From: a virus | Strand: one strand, 5' to 3' | Length of the DNA: 27,166 bases | Virus record (IMG/VR): IMGVR_UViG_3300006735_000184 | Coordinates: 1 to 27,166 of that record | Shown: in pieces, positions 13,514-21,059 of the stretch | Numbering within the stretch: the first letter of the stretch is position 1 | How the letters are laid out: every line of letters starts with the position of its first letter | The notes under the pieces: model-generated | What the model was told of the DNA's origin: nothing | The model's input: only the letters and a program-made list of their open reading frames with translations | Database searches by the model: none | Made by a program: the position numbers and the translations under genes

Positions 13514-14269
13514 ATGTTTAAAAATACAATTACATTTTCTGCACATGAAGATTATGTAGATAATTGTGAAAAAGAAGATTTTCCTGTTCCTATAAAATTA
13601 AATATACCAGATTGGTATAAAAAAATGAAACATGGTTTTGGAAATCAAACTGTAAAAGGTTGTATACCATTTCTTGATACTCTAACGACTGGTTATTTGC
13701 TCAAAGTCCCTCAAGATTATAGAATAAATCATAATATATTCAATGAAGAATTAGGTAAACAAGATAGCTTTGCTCATAGTGGTAGAATAGATCCAGGATA
13801 TTTAACATCAAGATTAATTAATTTAACTATGGATCCAGCTAAAGAAGTTCATCCTGTACAACAAATACAAGGATCACCGATGGTAGAAAAAAATAAAAAT
13901 TTGCCTATCTACAAAATATTTAATCCTTGGATAATTAAGACACCACCGGGATACTCAACACTTTTTTTACCACCCATGAATAATACTGATGATAGATTTT
14001 CAATAATACCTGGAATAGTTGATACCGATACTTTTCAGTTTGAAGTTAATTTTCCCATACTTATTAATGGTGATAAATATGAATCTTTAAAAACAGTTAT
14101 AAAAAAAGGGACTCCGTATGTTCAAGTAATTCCATTTAAAAGAGACTCATGGAAAATGAAAATAAAAAAATTAAAAATAAAAGATATGGCTGGACCTAAA
14201 AATTTATATTGGACAAGAATGCTTCACATATATAAAAGTAAATTTTGGAGCAAAAAAACATGGACATAA
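13514..14269 (+). CDS. DUF6065-like phage protein
   Basis: The 251-residue protein has no membrane segment. Notable blocks are the opening HEDYVDNCEK, IPDWYKKMKH (31-40), VKGCIPFLDTLTTGYLLKVP (47-66), FNPWIIKTPPGYSTLFLPPM (136-155), VDTDTFQFEVNFPILINGD and TPYVQVIPFKRDSWK (200-214). From recall this pattern matches DUF6065, found in marine phages and cyanobacteria near 2OG oxygenases and sugar-modifying genes. The function is unknown. It leads the cassette and overlaps oxygenase 4 by 10 nt. Whether it is an enzyme or a partner of the oxygenases cannot be told from sequence. Confidence 0.68.
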   Translation: MFKNTITFSAHEDYVDNCEKEDFPVPIKLNIPDWYKKMKHGFGNQTVKGCIPFLDTLTTGYLLKVPQDYRINHNIFNEELGKQDSFAHSGRIDPGYLTSRLINLTMDPAKEVHPVQQIQGSPMVEKNKNLPIYKIFNPWIIKTPPGYSTLFLPPMNNTDDRFSIIPGIVDTDTFQFEVNFPILINGDKYESLKTVIKKGTPYVQVIPFKRDSWKMKIKKLKIKDMAGPKNLYWTRMLHIYKSKFWSKKTWT

Positions 14270-14835
14270 AAAATTACATAGAAGTGTTTGATGCGGTAAT
14301 ACCATATCCAACTCTTGCTAATTTAATAAAATTTGTAAATACTAAAAATTTTGAAAAGGCAGAAGTAATAGGGACAAGTGGTCATGAAGTGAATATGAGC
14401 ATAAGAAATACTTTTAATATTTCAATTGATATAAATTCAGAAAGCATGACTGATGTACATTGGTTAAATTTACTTACCTTAATATTTAAAACACACATGA
14501 GAAAGTATACAGAAAAAGTATCAGGTGATCCCAACAAAATTTTTGTAAGTAAAATTATAGATATTCAACTTTTAAAATATATTGAGGGTGGTTTTTACAA
14601 TTATCATGTTGACCACTGTGCTACTATACCTAGAACTTTAAGTGGAATATTTTTATTAAATAATGATTACGAAGGTGGAGAATTATGTTTTAGAGATCCA
14701 AACAACCATAATGAAGTAAAGATCGATGTCATACCTAATAGAGTGATAATTTGGCCAAGTAATTTTTTATATCCACATTGTGTTAAACCAGTTAAGAAAG
14801 GAACGAGGTACTCAGTTGTAGCATGGGGATTATAG
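14260..14835 (+). CDS. Prolyl 4-hydroxylase-like 2OG-Fe(II) oxygenase 4
   Basis: This is the clearest oxygenase of the set. The ATG at 14260 gives 191 residues; an upstream TTG at 14245 is less likely. The P4H-type core reads YIEGGFYNYHVDHCATIPRT with His116-x-Asp118, LSGIFLLNNDYEGGELCFRD, PNRVIIWPSNFLYPHCVKPV with His173, and GTRYSVVAWGL with Arg183 for 2-oxoglutarate. Length and motif order match small prolyl hydroxylases and PiuC-like proteins, which hydroxylate Pro or related residues. It overlaps oxygenase 5 by 13 nt. Its nearest structural gene upstream is the Gly/Pro-rich fibre, a reasonable candidate substrate (inference). Confidence 0.88.
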   Translation: MDIKNYIEVFDAVIPYPTLANLIKFVNTKNFEKAEVIGTSGHEVNMSIRNTFNISIDINSESMTDVHWLNLLTLIFKTHMRKYTEKVSGDPNKIFVSKIIDIQLLKYIEGGFYNYHVDHCATIPRTLSGIFLLNNDYEGGELCFRDPNNHNEVKIDVIPNRVIIWPSNFLYPHCVKPVKKGTRYSVVAWGL

Positions 14836-15377
14836 GAAAAGATTTTAATTATAAAATTATTAAAAATTTTTTATCAACCGATGAAATAAATTTATTAAAA
14901 GAATTTTGTAAAATTAGACATAGACTCAATATTGATTTTAAAGATCCAAAGGTTGAAACTTTAGATACAGGATTTTATGGCGATCCAATAATGGAATCTC
15001 TATTAATTAACAAAACTAAGATTGTTCAAGATGAAGTTGGTTTAGAATTATTACCTACTTATTCTTTTTGGAGAATGTATACAAAATTTGCAGATTTAAA
15101 AAAACATAAAGATAGAGAGTCTTGTGAAATTAGTATTACCGCCATGATAGATGGAGACACTAATTTTAATTGGCCTATTTATATAGATGGTAATGAAATA
15201 AATTTAAATATAGGTGATGCTGCAGTTTACTTGGGTTGTGATCTATTACATTGGAGAGACGAGTTTTTAGGAGATTATCAATCTCAAGTTTTTTTACACT
15301 ATGTAAATAAAGATGGAAAAAACAAAGAATTTTTTAAAGACAAAAGAATTTTATATGGAGGGGAAGGTACAATATGA
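14823..15377 (+). CDS. Putative 2OG-Fe(II) oxygenase 5
   Basis: The 184 residues start MGIIGKDFNYKIIKNFLS. The candidate triad is FADLKKHKDRESCEIS (His95-x-Asp97), then INLNIGDAAVYLGCDLLHWR with His143. After it comes YQSQVFLHYVNKDGKNKEFF, where other members of the fold would carry Arg. Here Gln155 occupies about that place, while Arg145 lies right after the His. I recall this subfamily from marine phages with the same HWR and QVFLHYV signature, so the variation may be a family trait. It overlaps both neighbours by a few bases. The substrate is unknown. Confidence 0.75.
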   Translation: MGIIGKDFNYKIIKNFLSTDEINLLKEFCKIRHRLNIDFKDPKVETLDTGFYGDPIMESLLINKTKIVQDEVGLELLPTYSFWRMYTKFADLKKHKDRESCEISITAMIDGDTNFNWPIYIDGNEINLNIGDAAVYLGCDLLHWRDEFLGDYQSQVFLHYVNKDGKNKEFFKDKRILYGGEGTI

Positions 15378-15607
15378 AGTTTGTTCAAAAAAAAGATGGA
15401 AGTGCTGATATAATATTTTCAAATGAAGAAATTAAAATAATTACAAATACTAACAAACTTACTTTAGGTGATGAAGCATTAAGACATTTTGGTAATAATT
15501 TAGTTAAAATAGTATCAGATTGGAATTTAAATTTTAATAAAAAAATTCAAAATTTACAGACAGAGGAAAATCAAGAAATAATATCTGATGAAACCTATAA
15601 TAAATAA
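15374..15607 (+). CDS. Small conserved cassette protein, unknown
   Basis: This 77-residue protein is coupled by ATGA-type overlap to oxygenase 5 and overlaps the start of oxygenase 6 by 20 nt. It contains KKDGSADIIFSNEEIKIITN and LGDEALRHFGNNLVKIVSDW, which predict strands then a helix, and an acidic C-terminus. No catalytic motif is visible. It may be a small partner or a separate early protein carried with the cassette. Confidence 0.55.
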   Translation: MKFVQKKDGSADIIFSNEEIKIITNTNKLTLGDEALRHFGNNLVKIVSDWNLNFNKKIQNLQTEENQEIISDETYNK

Positions 15608-16238
15608 TATTGAAATATTTTATCTATGGGGACTTCCAATTGCAAAATCTAAAATATCTCCACTTGATTTTGATAAAAAAAATATTGTAGAAAAAATTGA
15701 AAAAAATTACAAATTATTACCGAGGAGAGAATCAAATTTAAAAAATAATTATGGTACTGATATTCACCAATCTCTGTACGATAATAGCAATGTTTTAAAA
15801 GATCCTCAATATGAATCGCTAAAGAAACCATATTCATTAGTAATAAAAAACTATATCAATACCTTTCATGTTAAAGAAAATTTAAAGTTTGAATTTTCAA
15901 TTTTAAACTATACTGCATCAAATGAAAAATCTTATTTAGCACCCCACTGCCATGAAGACTCGGACTTTGCAATGACACACTATATTAAATTTGATAAAAC
16001 AAATGATCCTACAACATTTGTTAATCCTTACGTATTCAATGATTTTTGGATTAGACAAAATAAATTATGTTCCTCAGTATCAAATAATATACACAATAGT
16101 TGGCTTTTTGACACTTGGACTTTTGAGACAGAAGAAGATGATATTTTAATTTTTCCAGCAATTTTAAAACATTTTGCTAATATTAGAAAATCTAATAATA
16201 TTAGGATTACCCTAGCTACAAATGTAAAGATATCTTAG
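15588..16238 (+). CDS. Putative 2OG-Fe(II) oxygenase 6 (TIGR02466-like)
   Basis: The 216-residue protein opens NIEIFYLWGLPIAKSKIS. It carries SYLAPHCHEDSDFAMTHYIK with His120, His122 and Asp124, FVNPYVFNDFW, EEDDILIFPAILKHFANIRK with His195, and NNIRITLATNVKI with Arg206. The order HxHxD, distal His, Arg matches the small 2OG-oxygenase proteins at 2020 and 6177 but is more complete, with a clear Arg. It ends the second cassette, and a 53-nt gap with a promoter follows before the tail-hub gene. It is AT-rich like its cassette neighbours. Confidence 0.78.
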   Translation: MKPIINNIEIFYLWGLPIAKSKISPLDFDKKNIVEKIEKNYKLLPRRESNLKNNYGTDIHQSLYDNSNVLKDPQYESLKKPYSLVIKNYINTFHVKENLKFEFSILNYTASNEKSYLAPHCHEDSDFAMTHYIKFDKTNDPTTFVNPYVFNDFWIRQNKLCSSVSNNIHNSWLFDTWTFETEEDDILIFPAILKHFANIRKSNNIRITLATNVKIS

Positions 16239-16258
16239 TTACACAATATTACTAGTAT

Positions 16259-16291
16259 TTAACACAATTAATAGTCATGTTATAATCTCGT
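16259..16291 (+). promoter_or_regulatory. Promoter with extended -10 giving a leaderless start at 16292
   Basis: TTAACA (16259-16264), a 16-nt spacer and TATAAT (16281-16286), preceded by TGT, form a strong sigma-70-like promoter. It ends 5 nt before the ATG and has the same spacing as the element at 6829-6861, with 16 of 18 identical bases through the start codon. An 8-bp palindrome TACTAGTA lies just upstream at 16250-16257 and could be an operator half-site, though it may be chance. Confidence 0.6.
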
Positions 16292-18445
16292 ATGCCATTA
16301 ACAAAAGTAAATATAGCTCCAGGTTTTAATAAACAAGTCTCTCAAACAGGTGCCGAGGGTCAATGGACTGATGGAGATTTTGTTAGATTTAGATATGGCC
16401 TTCCAGAAAAAATAGGTGGATGGGAACAAATCCTTTCAGGAACTTTAGTAGGCGCAGCTAGAGAACAATTTATTTGGGCTGATTTAGACGGCAGACGTTA
16501 TGCTGCAATAGGAACAAATAAACTTTTAGTAATATATTACGAAGGTGCTTTTTATGATATTACACCTTTAGGAACTGCTTTAACTAGTTGCACTTTTGAT
16601 ACAGTAAATACATCAGCAACTGTTACTGTTAACAAAGCTGCTCATGGTTTAGAACCTGGGGACATAATTTTATTTTCATCTGTAACACCTCCTACAGGGG
16701 CTGGATACTCTGCGGGCGATTTTACAACTAATCCTTTTGAGGTAGTAACTGTTCCTAGCAGTGATGAATTTACTGTTACAATGGCTAGCGCAGCTGGAAC
16801 CACGGTCAACGGATCTGGATCAGCTACTGTTACTCCCTATATAAAACCTGGTGCTTTAGGATTTACTTATGGATTTGGTTGGGGCACAGGATTATGGGGT
16901 GGAGGACAACAAGTTTTTAGTACCCTTAATGGAGCTTTACTTGATGACACTGCGGGTACTGGTGGATCAGGAACTTCGATTACACTTGCGTCAACAACTG
17001 GATTCCCAACCACGGGCACAATAAAAGTTGGAGCAGAATTTATTTCATATACTGGTATATCAAGCAATGACTTAACAGGAATTACAAGAGCTGCAGCAGG
17101 AACAAGGTCGGCACATTCAAGTGGGTCTGGTGTAGAAGTTTTTACTGGATGGGGTGTTGCCTCTTTATCACAAACATTAACAACTGATCCCGCATCTTGG
17201 TCCTTAGATAATTTTGGTGAAAAATTAATTGCTACTATTAAAAATGGTGAATCGTTTGAATGGAATCCAATTAACTCAAATCCTAACGCTTTAACTACAA
17301 GAGCCACAGCAATAAGTAATGCGCCAACAGCTTCAGTCATGTCTCTAGTTTCAGATAGAGATAGACATTTAATTATGTTAGGAACTGAAACAACGATTGG
17401 CACTCCAAGCACACAAGATAAAATGTTTATAAGATTTTCGGATCAAGAGGATATAAGTGATTATTCACCTACCTCTGTGAACACAGCGGGTACATTTAGA
17501 CTTGATTCAGGCACTAAAATTGTTGGAGCAGTGAAAGGAAAAGATTATACATTTATTGTGACTGACAATGCTGCATATGTAATGCAATTTGTTGGTCCTC
17601 CATTTACTTTTTCAATTAGACAAGTAGGATCTAATTGTGGTGCTATAGGTCAACATTCTATTAAATATGTTAATGGTGCTGTATATTGGATGGGTGAGTC
17701 TGGAGGATTTTTTGTTTTTGATGGAACTGTTAAATCTTTACCATGCTCAGTAGAGGATTTTGTTTTTACAACTAAAAACGGAAATAATTTGGGTGTAAAC
17801 TACTCTAATGGAGAATCAGTTTATGCAGGTTTAAATCACTTATATGAAGAAATATGTTGGTATTATCCAAAAAGTGGATCTAGCTTCAATGACAGATACG
17901 TATGTTTTAATTACCAAGATGGAACTTGGGTGACAGGCTCATTGTCTAGAACAACTTGGGCAGATGCCAACTTGTATGACAAACCATATGCAACAGAATT
18001 TACCTCAACAGGCACTCCCACTTTTCCAACTATACAAGGTGTAACAAATATAAACGGATCCACAAAATATTATGCTCATGAGGTTGGTGTTGATAATGTT
18101 GATGCTACTGGAGCAAAAACTGCTATTCCAGCTTTTATTGAATCAGGAGACTTTAGTTTAAATGTAGAAGGAAATGCTCAAGTATTTATGAGTATGAGAA
18201 GATTTGTTCCAGATTTTAAAACTATTCAAGGAGATGCTCAAGTGACTATTTTATTAAGAAATTTTCCAAGTGATACTGAAGCTTCTTCTCCTCTTGGGCC
18301 TTTTACAGTTTCAGGTACAACACAAAAAGTAGATACCAGAGCACGAGGGAGATTTGCAAGTTTAAAAATAGCAAATACCTCAACGGAACAAAATTGGAGA
18401 TTTGGAACTTTTAGAGCTGATGTGCAACCAGATGGTATGAGATAA
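16292..18445 (+). CDS. P22 gp10-like tail hub / packaged DNA stabilisation protein
   Basis: The 717-residue protein starts TKVNIAPGFNKQVSQTGAEG and QWTDGDFVRFRYGLPEKIGG, the pattern of gp10-like DNA stabilisation proteins that plug the P22-type tail. Repeated strands with Trp and Gly (KDYTFIVTDNAAYVMQFVGP, GQHSIKYVNGAVYWMGESGG) fit a beta-propeller-like body. Two inserted modules are visible. The first is Thr/Ser-rich (about 103-180), containing VTVNKAAHGLEPGDIILFSS. The second is about 228-284 with GFPTTGTIKVGAEFISYTGI and LTGITRAAAGTRSAHSSG. A WGTGLWGGG motif lies between them (197-205). It restarts the structural block after the cassette, from its own promoter. Confidence 0.8.
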   Translation: MPLTKVNIAPGFNKQVSQTGAEGQWTDGDFVRFRYGLPEKIGGWEQILSGTLVGAAREQFIWADLDGRRYAAIGTNKLLVIYYEGAFYDITPLGTALTSCTFDTVNTSATVTVNKAAHGLEPGDIILFSSVTPPTGAGYSAGDFTTNPFEVVTVPSSDEFTVTMASAAGTTVNGSGSATVTPYIKPGALGFTYGFGWGTGLWGGGQQVFSTLNGALLDDTAGTGGSGTSITLASTTGFPTTGTIKVGAEFISYTGISSNDLTGITRAAAGTRSAHSSGSGVEVFTGWGVASLSQTLTTDPASWSLDNFGEKLIATIKNGESFEWNPINSNPNALTTRATAISNAPTASVMSLVSDRDRHLIMLGTETTIGTPSTQDKMFIRFSDQEDISDYSPTSVNTAGTFRLDSGTKIVGAVKGKDYTFIVTDNAAYVMQFVGPPFTFSIRQVGSNCGAIGQHSIKYVNGAVYWMGESGGFFVFDGTVKSLPCSVEDFVFTTKNGNNLGVNYSNGESVYAGLNHLYEEICWYYPKSGSSFNDRYVCFNYQDGTWVTGSLSRTTWADANLYDKPYATEFTSTGTPTFPTIQGVTNINGSTKYYAHEVGVDNVDATGAKTAIPAFIESGDFSLNVEGNAQVFMSMRRFVPDFKTIQGDAQVTILLRNFPSDTEASSPLGPFTVSGTTQKVDTRARGRFASLKIANTSTEQNWRFGTFRADVQPDGMR

Positions 18446-18609
18446 TGGCTAGAGTAGATATAGTAATTCCAGAACCAACACCTAGATATACTGAAGAAAA
18501 TCAAAGACAAGTGACACAGTCTTTACGAACGATGCAAGATAAGTTAAACACTTCTTATCAACAAGAATTAAAAAATGAACAAGATACTTTTACTTGGTTT
18601 ATATCATGA
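18445..18609 (+). CDS. Small 54-residue helical virion-module protein
   Basis: The start overlaps the previous stop (TAATG) and the stop overlaps the next start (ATGA). The product begins MARVDIVIPEPTPRYTEENQ and continues with a polar helix containing RQVTQSLRTMQDKLNTSY, ending TFTWFIS. It is charged, coiled-coil-like and lacks a membrane segment. Its place between the hub protein and other small virion proteins suggests a minor tail component. Function not known. Confidence 0.62.
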   Translation: MARVDIVIPEPTPRYTEENQRQVTQSLRTMQDKLNTSYQQELKNEQDTFTWFIS

Positions 18610-18947
18610 CGATTAGATACAAAAACGAAGGAATTAATTTAAACTCAACTGGCACTATAAGTGTCCTGACAGCACCCGCTGACGCAACTGTTTTAATAAA
18701 ACAAATTCAAATTAATAATGGTTCTACTAGTGCAGTAAATTTAAGTGTTCAAGTAACAGATACTTCTGCTACTGCAACTTTTAGAATTTTCAATGAACAA
18801 GTAGCAGCAACAACTACTAAAGATATAATTAATCAAACTTTAGTTTTAGAAGCGAGTGATGTTTTAAAAATGACTGCAGGCACTGCAGATGAAATACAAG
18901 GTATTATTTCTTACGCATTATTAGATCGATCACAAGAAAATGGCTAA
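18606..18947 (+). CDS. Small beta-rich virion protein
   Basis: The ATG at 18606 gives 113 residues; an earlier in-frame GTG at 18594 is less plausible because the ATGA overlap marks 18606. The protein is a run of strands such as GINLNSTGTISVLTAPADAT, VLIKQIQINNGSTSAVNLSV and IINQTLVLEASDVLKMTA, a jelly-roll-like layout with no enzyme motif. A small decoration, tail-tip or fibre-attachment role would fit. Coupled at both ends to short neighbours. Confidence 0.65.
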   Translation: MTIRYKNEGINLNSTGTISVLTAPADATVLIKQIQINNGSTSAVNLSVQVTDTSATATFRIFNEQVAATTTKDIINQTLVLEASDVLKMTAGTADEIQGIISYALLDRSQENG

Positions 18948-19074
18948 ACAAAAATTTGTAAACTTTGTACCAAGGCCTAAACCTAGGAAACGTCCTGGTC
19001 GTCATAAAAAAAGACTTTCAAAAAGTGAAAAAAGAAGTTATAAAAAATATAATAAACAAGGACGAGGAAAATGA
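18940..19074 (+). CDS. Tiny 44-residue Arg/Lys-rich protein
   Basis: The ATG lies 8 nt before the previous stop, and the product is highly basic. It starts MAKQKFVNFVPRPKPRKRPG and continues with KRLSKSEKRSYKKYNKQGRG. It ends with ATGA overlapping the next start. The dense positive charge suggests binding to DNA or RNA, or a small virion peptide. It resembles basic peptides seen in the same position in other marine phages, judged from memory. Confidence 0.6.
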   Translation: MAKQKFVNFVPRPKPRKRPGRHKKRLSKSEKRSYKKYNKQGRGK

Positions 19075-19268
19075 ATGATTTACCTAAAATACCAGCTGAA
19101 GCTAAAGAAATAATAAAAAATAAAAGGACAGGAAAAGTTTATGCTAGTAAAGCTGATTTTGATTCTGATGTTGCTGATCCCAATAGTGATACTACTGCTG
19201 ATGATTTTAGACAAGATTTAGAAATTACTGTAACAAGAATACCAATGGGTATTCATACAAAAAAATAA
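19071..19268 (+). CDS. Small acidic protein, unknown
   Basis: The 65-residue product reads NDLPKIPAEAKEIIKNKRTG and KVYASKADFDSDVADPNSDT, ending with a basic tail. The DSD and DPNSD segments are acidic and could bind a cation, though no canonical EF-hand loop is present. The start overlaps the basic 44-residue gene and the stop overlaps the glycosyltransferase start (TAATG). Role unknown. Confidence 0.6.
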   Translation: MNDLPKIPAEAKEIIKNKRTGKVYASKADFDSDVADPNSDTTADDFRQDLEITVTRIPMGIHTKK

Positions 19269-20197
19269 TGGAACCCAGAGGCGCAACAGAAATTCAACAT
19301 GAATTGTTAGAAAAGTATGTTTCAAAAGATCTATTAGATAAATTTCAAATCTGCACATCTATTCCAGGAAAAGTTCCTTTGAATCCAAATAAAATAAATA
19401 TTCTTTGGCAAAAAAATTCTTATGATCAACCTAACTTACAAAAGTTTTTTTCTGATCCTAATAGGCATAACGAATATGATTGGTATATTTTTAACAGTCA
19501 TTGGAATTTTGAAAAATTTAGATATTTCTTTAACATTCCAACTGAAAGATGCACAGTAATTAAAAATGGTGCTCATCACTTTCCAAAGAGAAAAATTTAT
19601 AAAAAAGGAGATCCAATAAAAATTTTACATCATTGTACACCTTGGAGAGGTTTGAATGTTTTATTACTTGCAATGCAAATGGTAAAAAATCCTAATGTTA
19701 CTTTAGACGTTTATAGTTCTTGTCATGTTTATGGTAGTGAGTTTGTAAATAAAGTTGATAAAGATTTTACTGAATTGTATAACCAAGCTAAGAGTTTACC
19801 AAATGTAAATTATATAGGATACAAACCAAACGAATATATTTTAGAACATATGACAGATTACGATTTATTTGTTTATCCATCTATTTTTGAAGAAACATTC
19901 TGCGCATCTGCTTTAGAGGCTTTAGCTTCTGGCTTACATGTCATTACTACAAATTTTGGAGCACTACCTGAAACTTGTGCTGAGTGGCCTGTTTACATAA
20001 ATTACACATTAGATAAAGAATTAATGGCTAGCTCTTTTGCACAAGCAATTGATGTTACTTCAAGCTATTTACATACAGACGTAATTCAAAAACATTTAGA
20101 TGAACAACAACAATATTATAAAAAATTTTATAGTTGGGAAAAAAAGGGTATTGAATGGACAAATTTTTTACAAGGAGCCTTAAATGTCAAACGATAA
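19268..20197 (+). CDS. Glycosyltransferase, GT-B fold, family GT4-like
   Basis: The 309 residues follow the GT-B pattern. The N-terminal half has ILWQKNSYDQPNLQ, DWYIFNSHWNFEKFRYFF and VIKNGAHHF; the C-terminal half has HHCTPWRGLNVLLLAM and FEETFCASALEALASG, giving the E-x7-E signature (Glu209, Glu217), then TNFGALPETCAEW. It would transfer a sugar from an activated nucleotide donor to a sugar, lipid or protein acceptor. It is cytoplasmic, with no membrane helix. It overlaps a second glycosyltransferase at 20184. Its acceptor could be a virion protein (for example the fibre or hub) or host surface glycan. Confidence 0.87.
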   Translation: MEPRGATEIQHELLEKYVSKDLLDKFQICTSIPGKVPLNPNKINILWQKNSYDQPNLQKFFSDPNRHNEYDWYIFNSHWNFEKFRYFFNIPTERCTVIKNGAHHFPKRKIYKKGDPIKILHHCTPWRGLNVLLLAMQMVKNPNVTLDVYSSCHVYGSEFVNKVDKDFTELYNQAKSLPNVNYIGYKPNEYILEHMTDYDLFVYPSIFEETFCASALEALASGLHVITTNFGALPETCAEWPVYINYTLDKELMASSFAQAIDVTSSYLHTDVIQKHLDEQQQYYKKFYSWEKKGIEWTNFLQGALNVKR

Positions 20198-21059
20198 ATA
20201 TGTAAATGAAGACACTTATCAAACGCTTACTGAACTAAAAATAGAACCTCAGTCTAATTACGAATCTGCAATCACTCCATTATGGAAACCAGAAAAAGAT
20301 GAGTTTACTAAGTATGATGTATTTGTTGGAACACCTGTACATAGTGACGTATCTATACATTATACACAAGCACTTATAGAATTCCAAAAAGAATGTTTTT
20401 TAAAAAAAATGAGAGTATCTTTTCATTTAATTAAATCGTCTTTAGTTACTCAGGGTAGAAATTTATGTGTTTCTGGATTTTTAGAATCAAATGCAACGCA
20501 TTTATTATTTATTGATTCTGACATTTATTTTCAAGCTAAATCAATTTTTGCAATGCTCAAAGCTAATAAGCATGTAATATCTGTGCCATACCCTTTAAAA
20601 ACTTTAATGTGGGAAAAAGCTTTTAACAAAATGCAACAAGGAAAAATAAAACATCCAGATGATATTAGAAGAGCATTACATACTTACCCAATGAAAGTAC
20701 CTAATATAAATAATATAAATCTTAATAAAGGTGTAATGGAAGTTACTGATTCTCCTACGGGATGTATGCTTATAAAAAGAGAAGTCATTGAAAAAATGAT
20801 TGAGAAGTATCCTGAAAAATCTATTGTTCAGAAAACAGTTATCAATGGACAATATGTTAACAAGCCAAATATGTGGAATTTTTTTGATACAATTCATGAT
20901 CCTAAAACAAAAACATTTAATGGGGAAGATTTTGCTTTTTGTCAGCTATGGAGAAATATAGGTGGTAAATGTTATGCTTACGTAAATGATTCAATAGTCC
21001 ATGTGGGTGAGCATCAGTATCAAGGCAAGTTTCACGATGAGTTGATAGCCCTTAAATAA
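20184..21059 (+). CDS. Glycosyltransferase, GT-A fold with DXD motif
   Basis: The 291-residue enzyme contains YDVFVGTPVHSDVSIHY, SSLVTQGRNLCVSGFLES and HLLFIDSDIYFQAKSIFAML, where Asp111-x-Asp113 is the metal-nucleotide DXD. Later come DSPTGCMLIKREVIEKM and GEDFAFCQLWRNIGGKCYAY with a candidate catalytic Glu-Asp. It has a normal size for a GT-A domain and no membrane segment. AAGGAG at 20172-20177 is a good ribosome site. With the GT4-like gene it could build a disaccharide or add two different sugars. The donor and acceptor cannot be read from sequence. Confidence 0.83.
   Translation: MSNDKYVNEDTYQTLTELKIEPQSNYESAITPLWKPEKDEFTKYDVFVGTPVHSDVSIHYTQALIEFQKECFLKKMRVSFHLIKSSLVTQGRNLCVSGFLESNATHLLFIDSDIYFQAKSIFAMLKANKHVISVPYPLKTLMWEKAFNKMQQGKIKHPDDIRRALHTYPMKVPNINNINLNKGVMEVTDSPTGCMLIKREVIEKMIEKYPEKSIVQKTVINGQYVNKPNMWNFFDTIHDPKTKTFNGEDFAFCQLWRNIGGKCYAYVNDSIVHVGEHQYQGKFHDELIALK

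Noticed and set aside
16250-16257. Palindrome TACTAGTA upstream of the tail-hub promoter
   Set aside because: Eight AT-rich bases are easily formed by chance and are not found at the other promoters. It is mentioned only as a possible operator.
16867-17412. 181-codon open frame on the minus strand
   Set aside because: It lies wholly antisense to the gp10-like gene, has no ribosome site or recognisable motif, and every supported gene in the window is on the plus strand.
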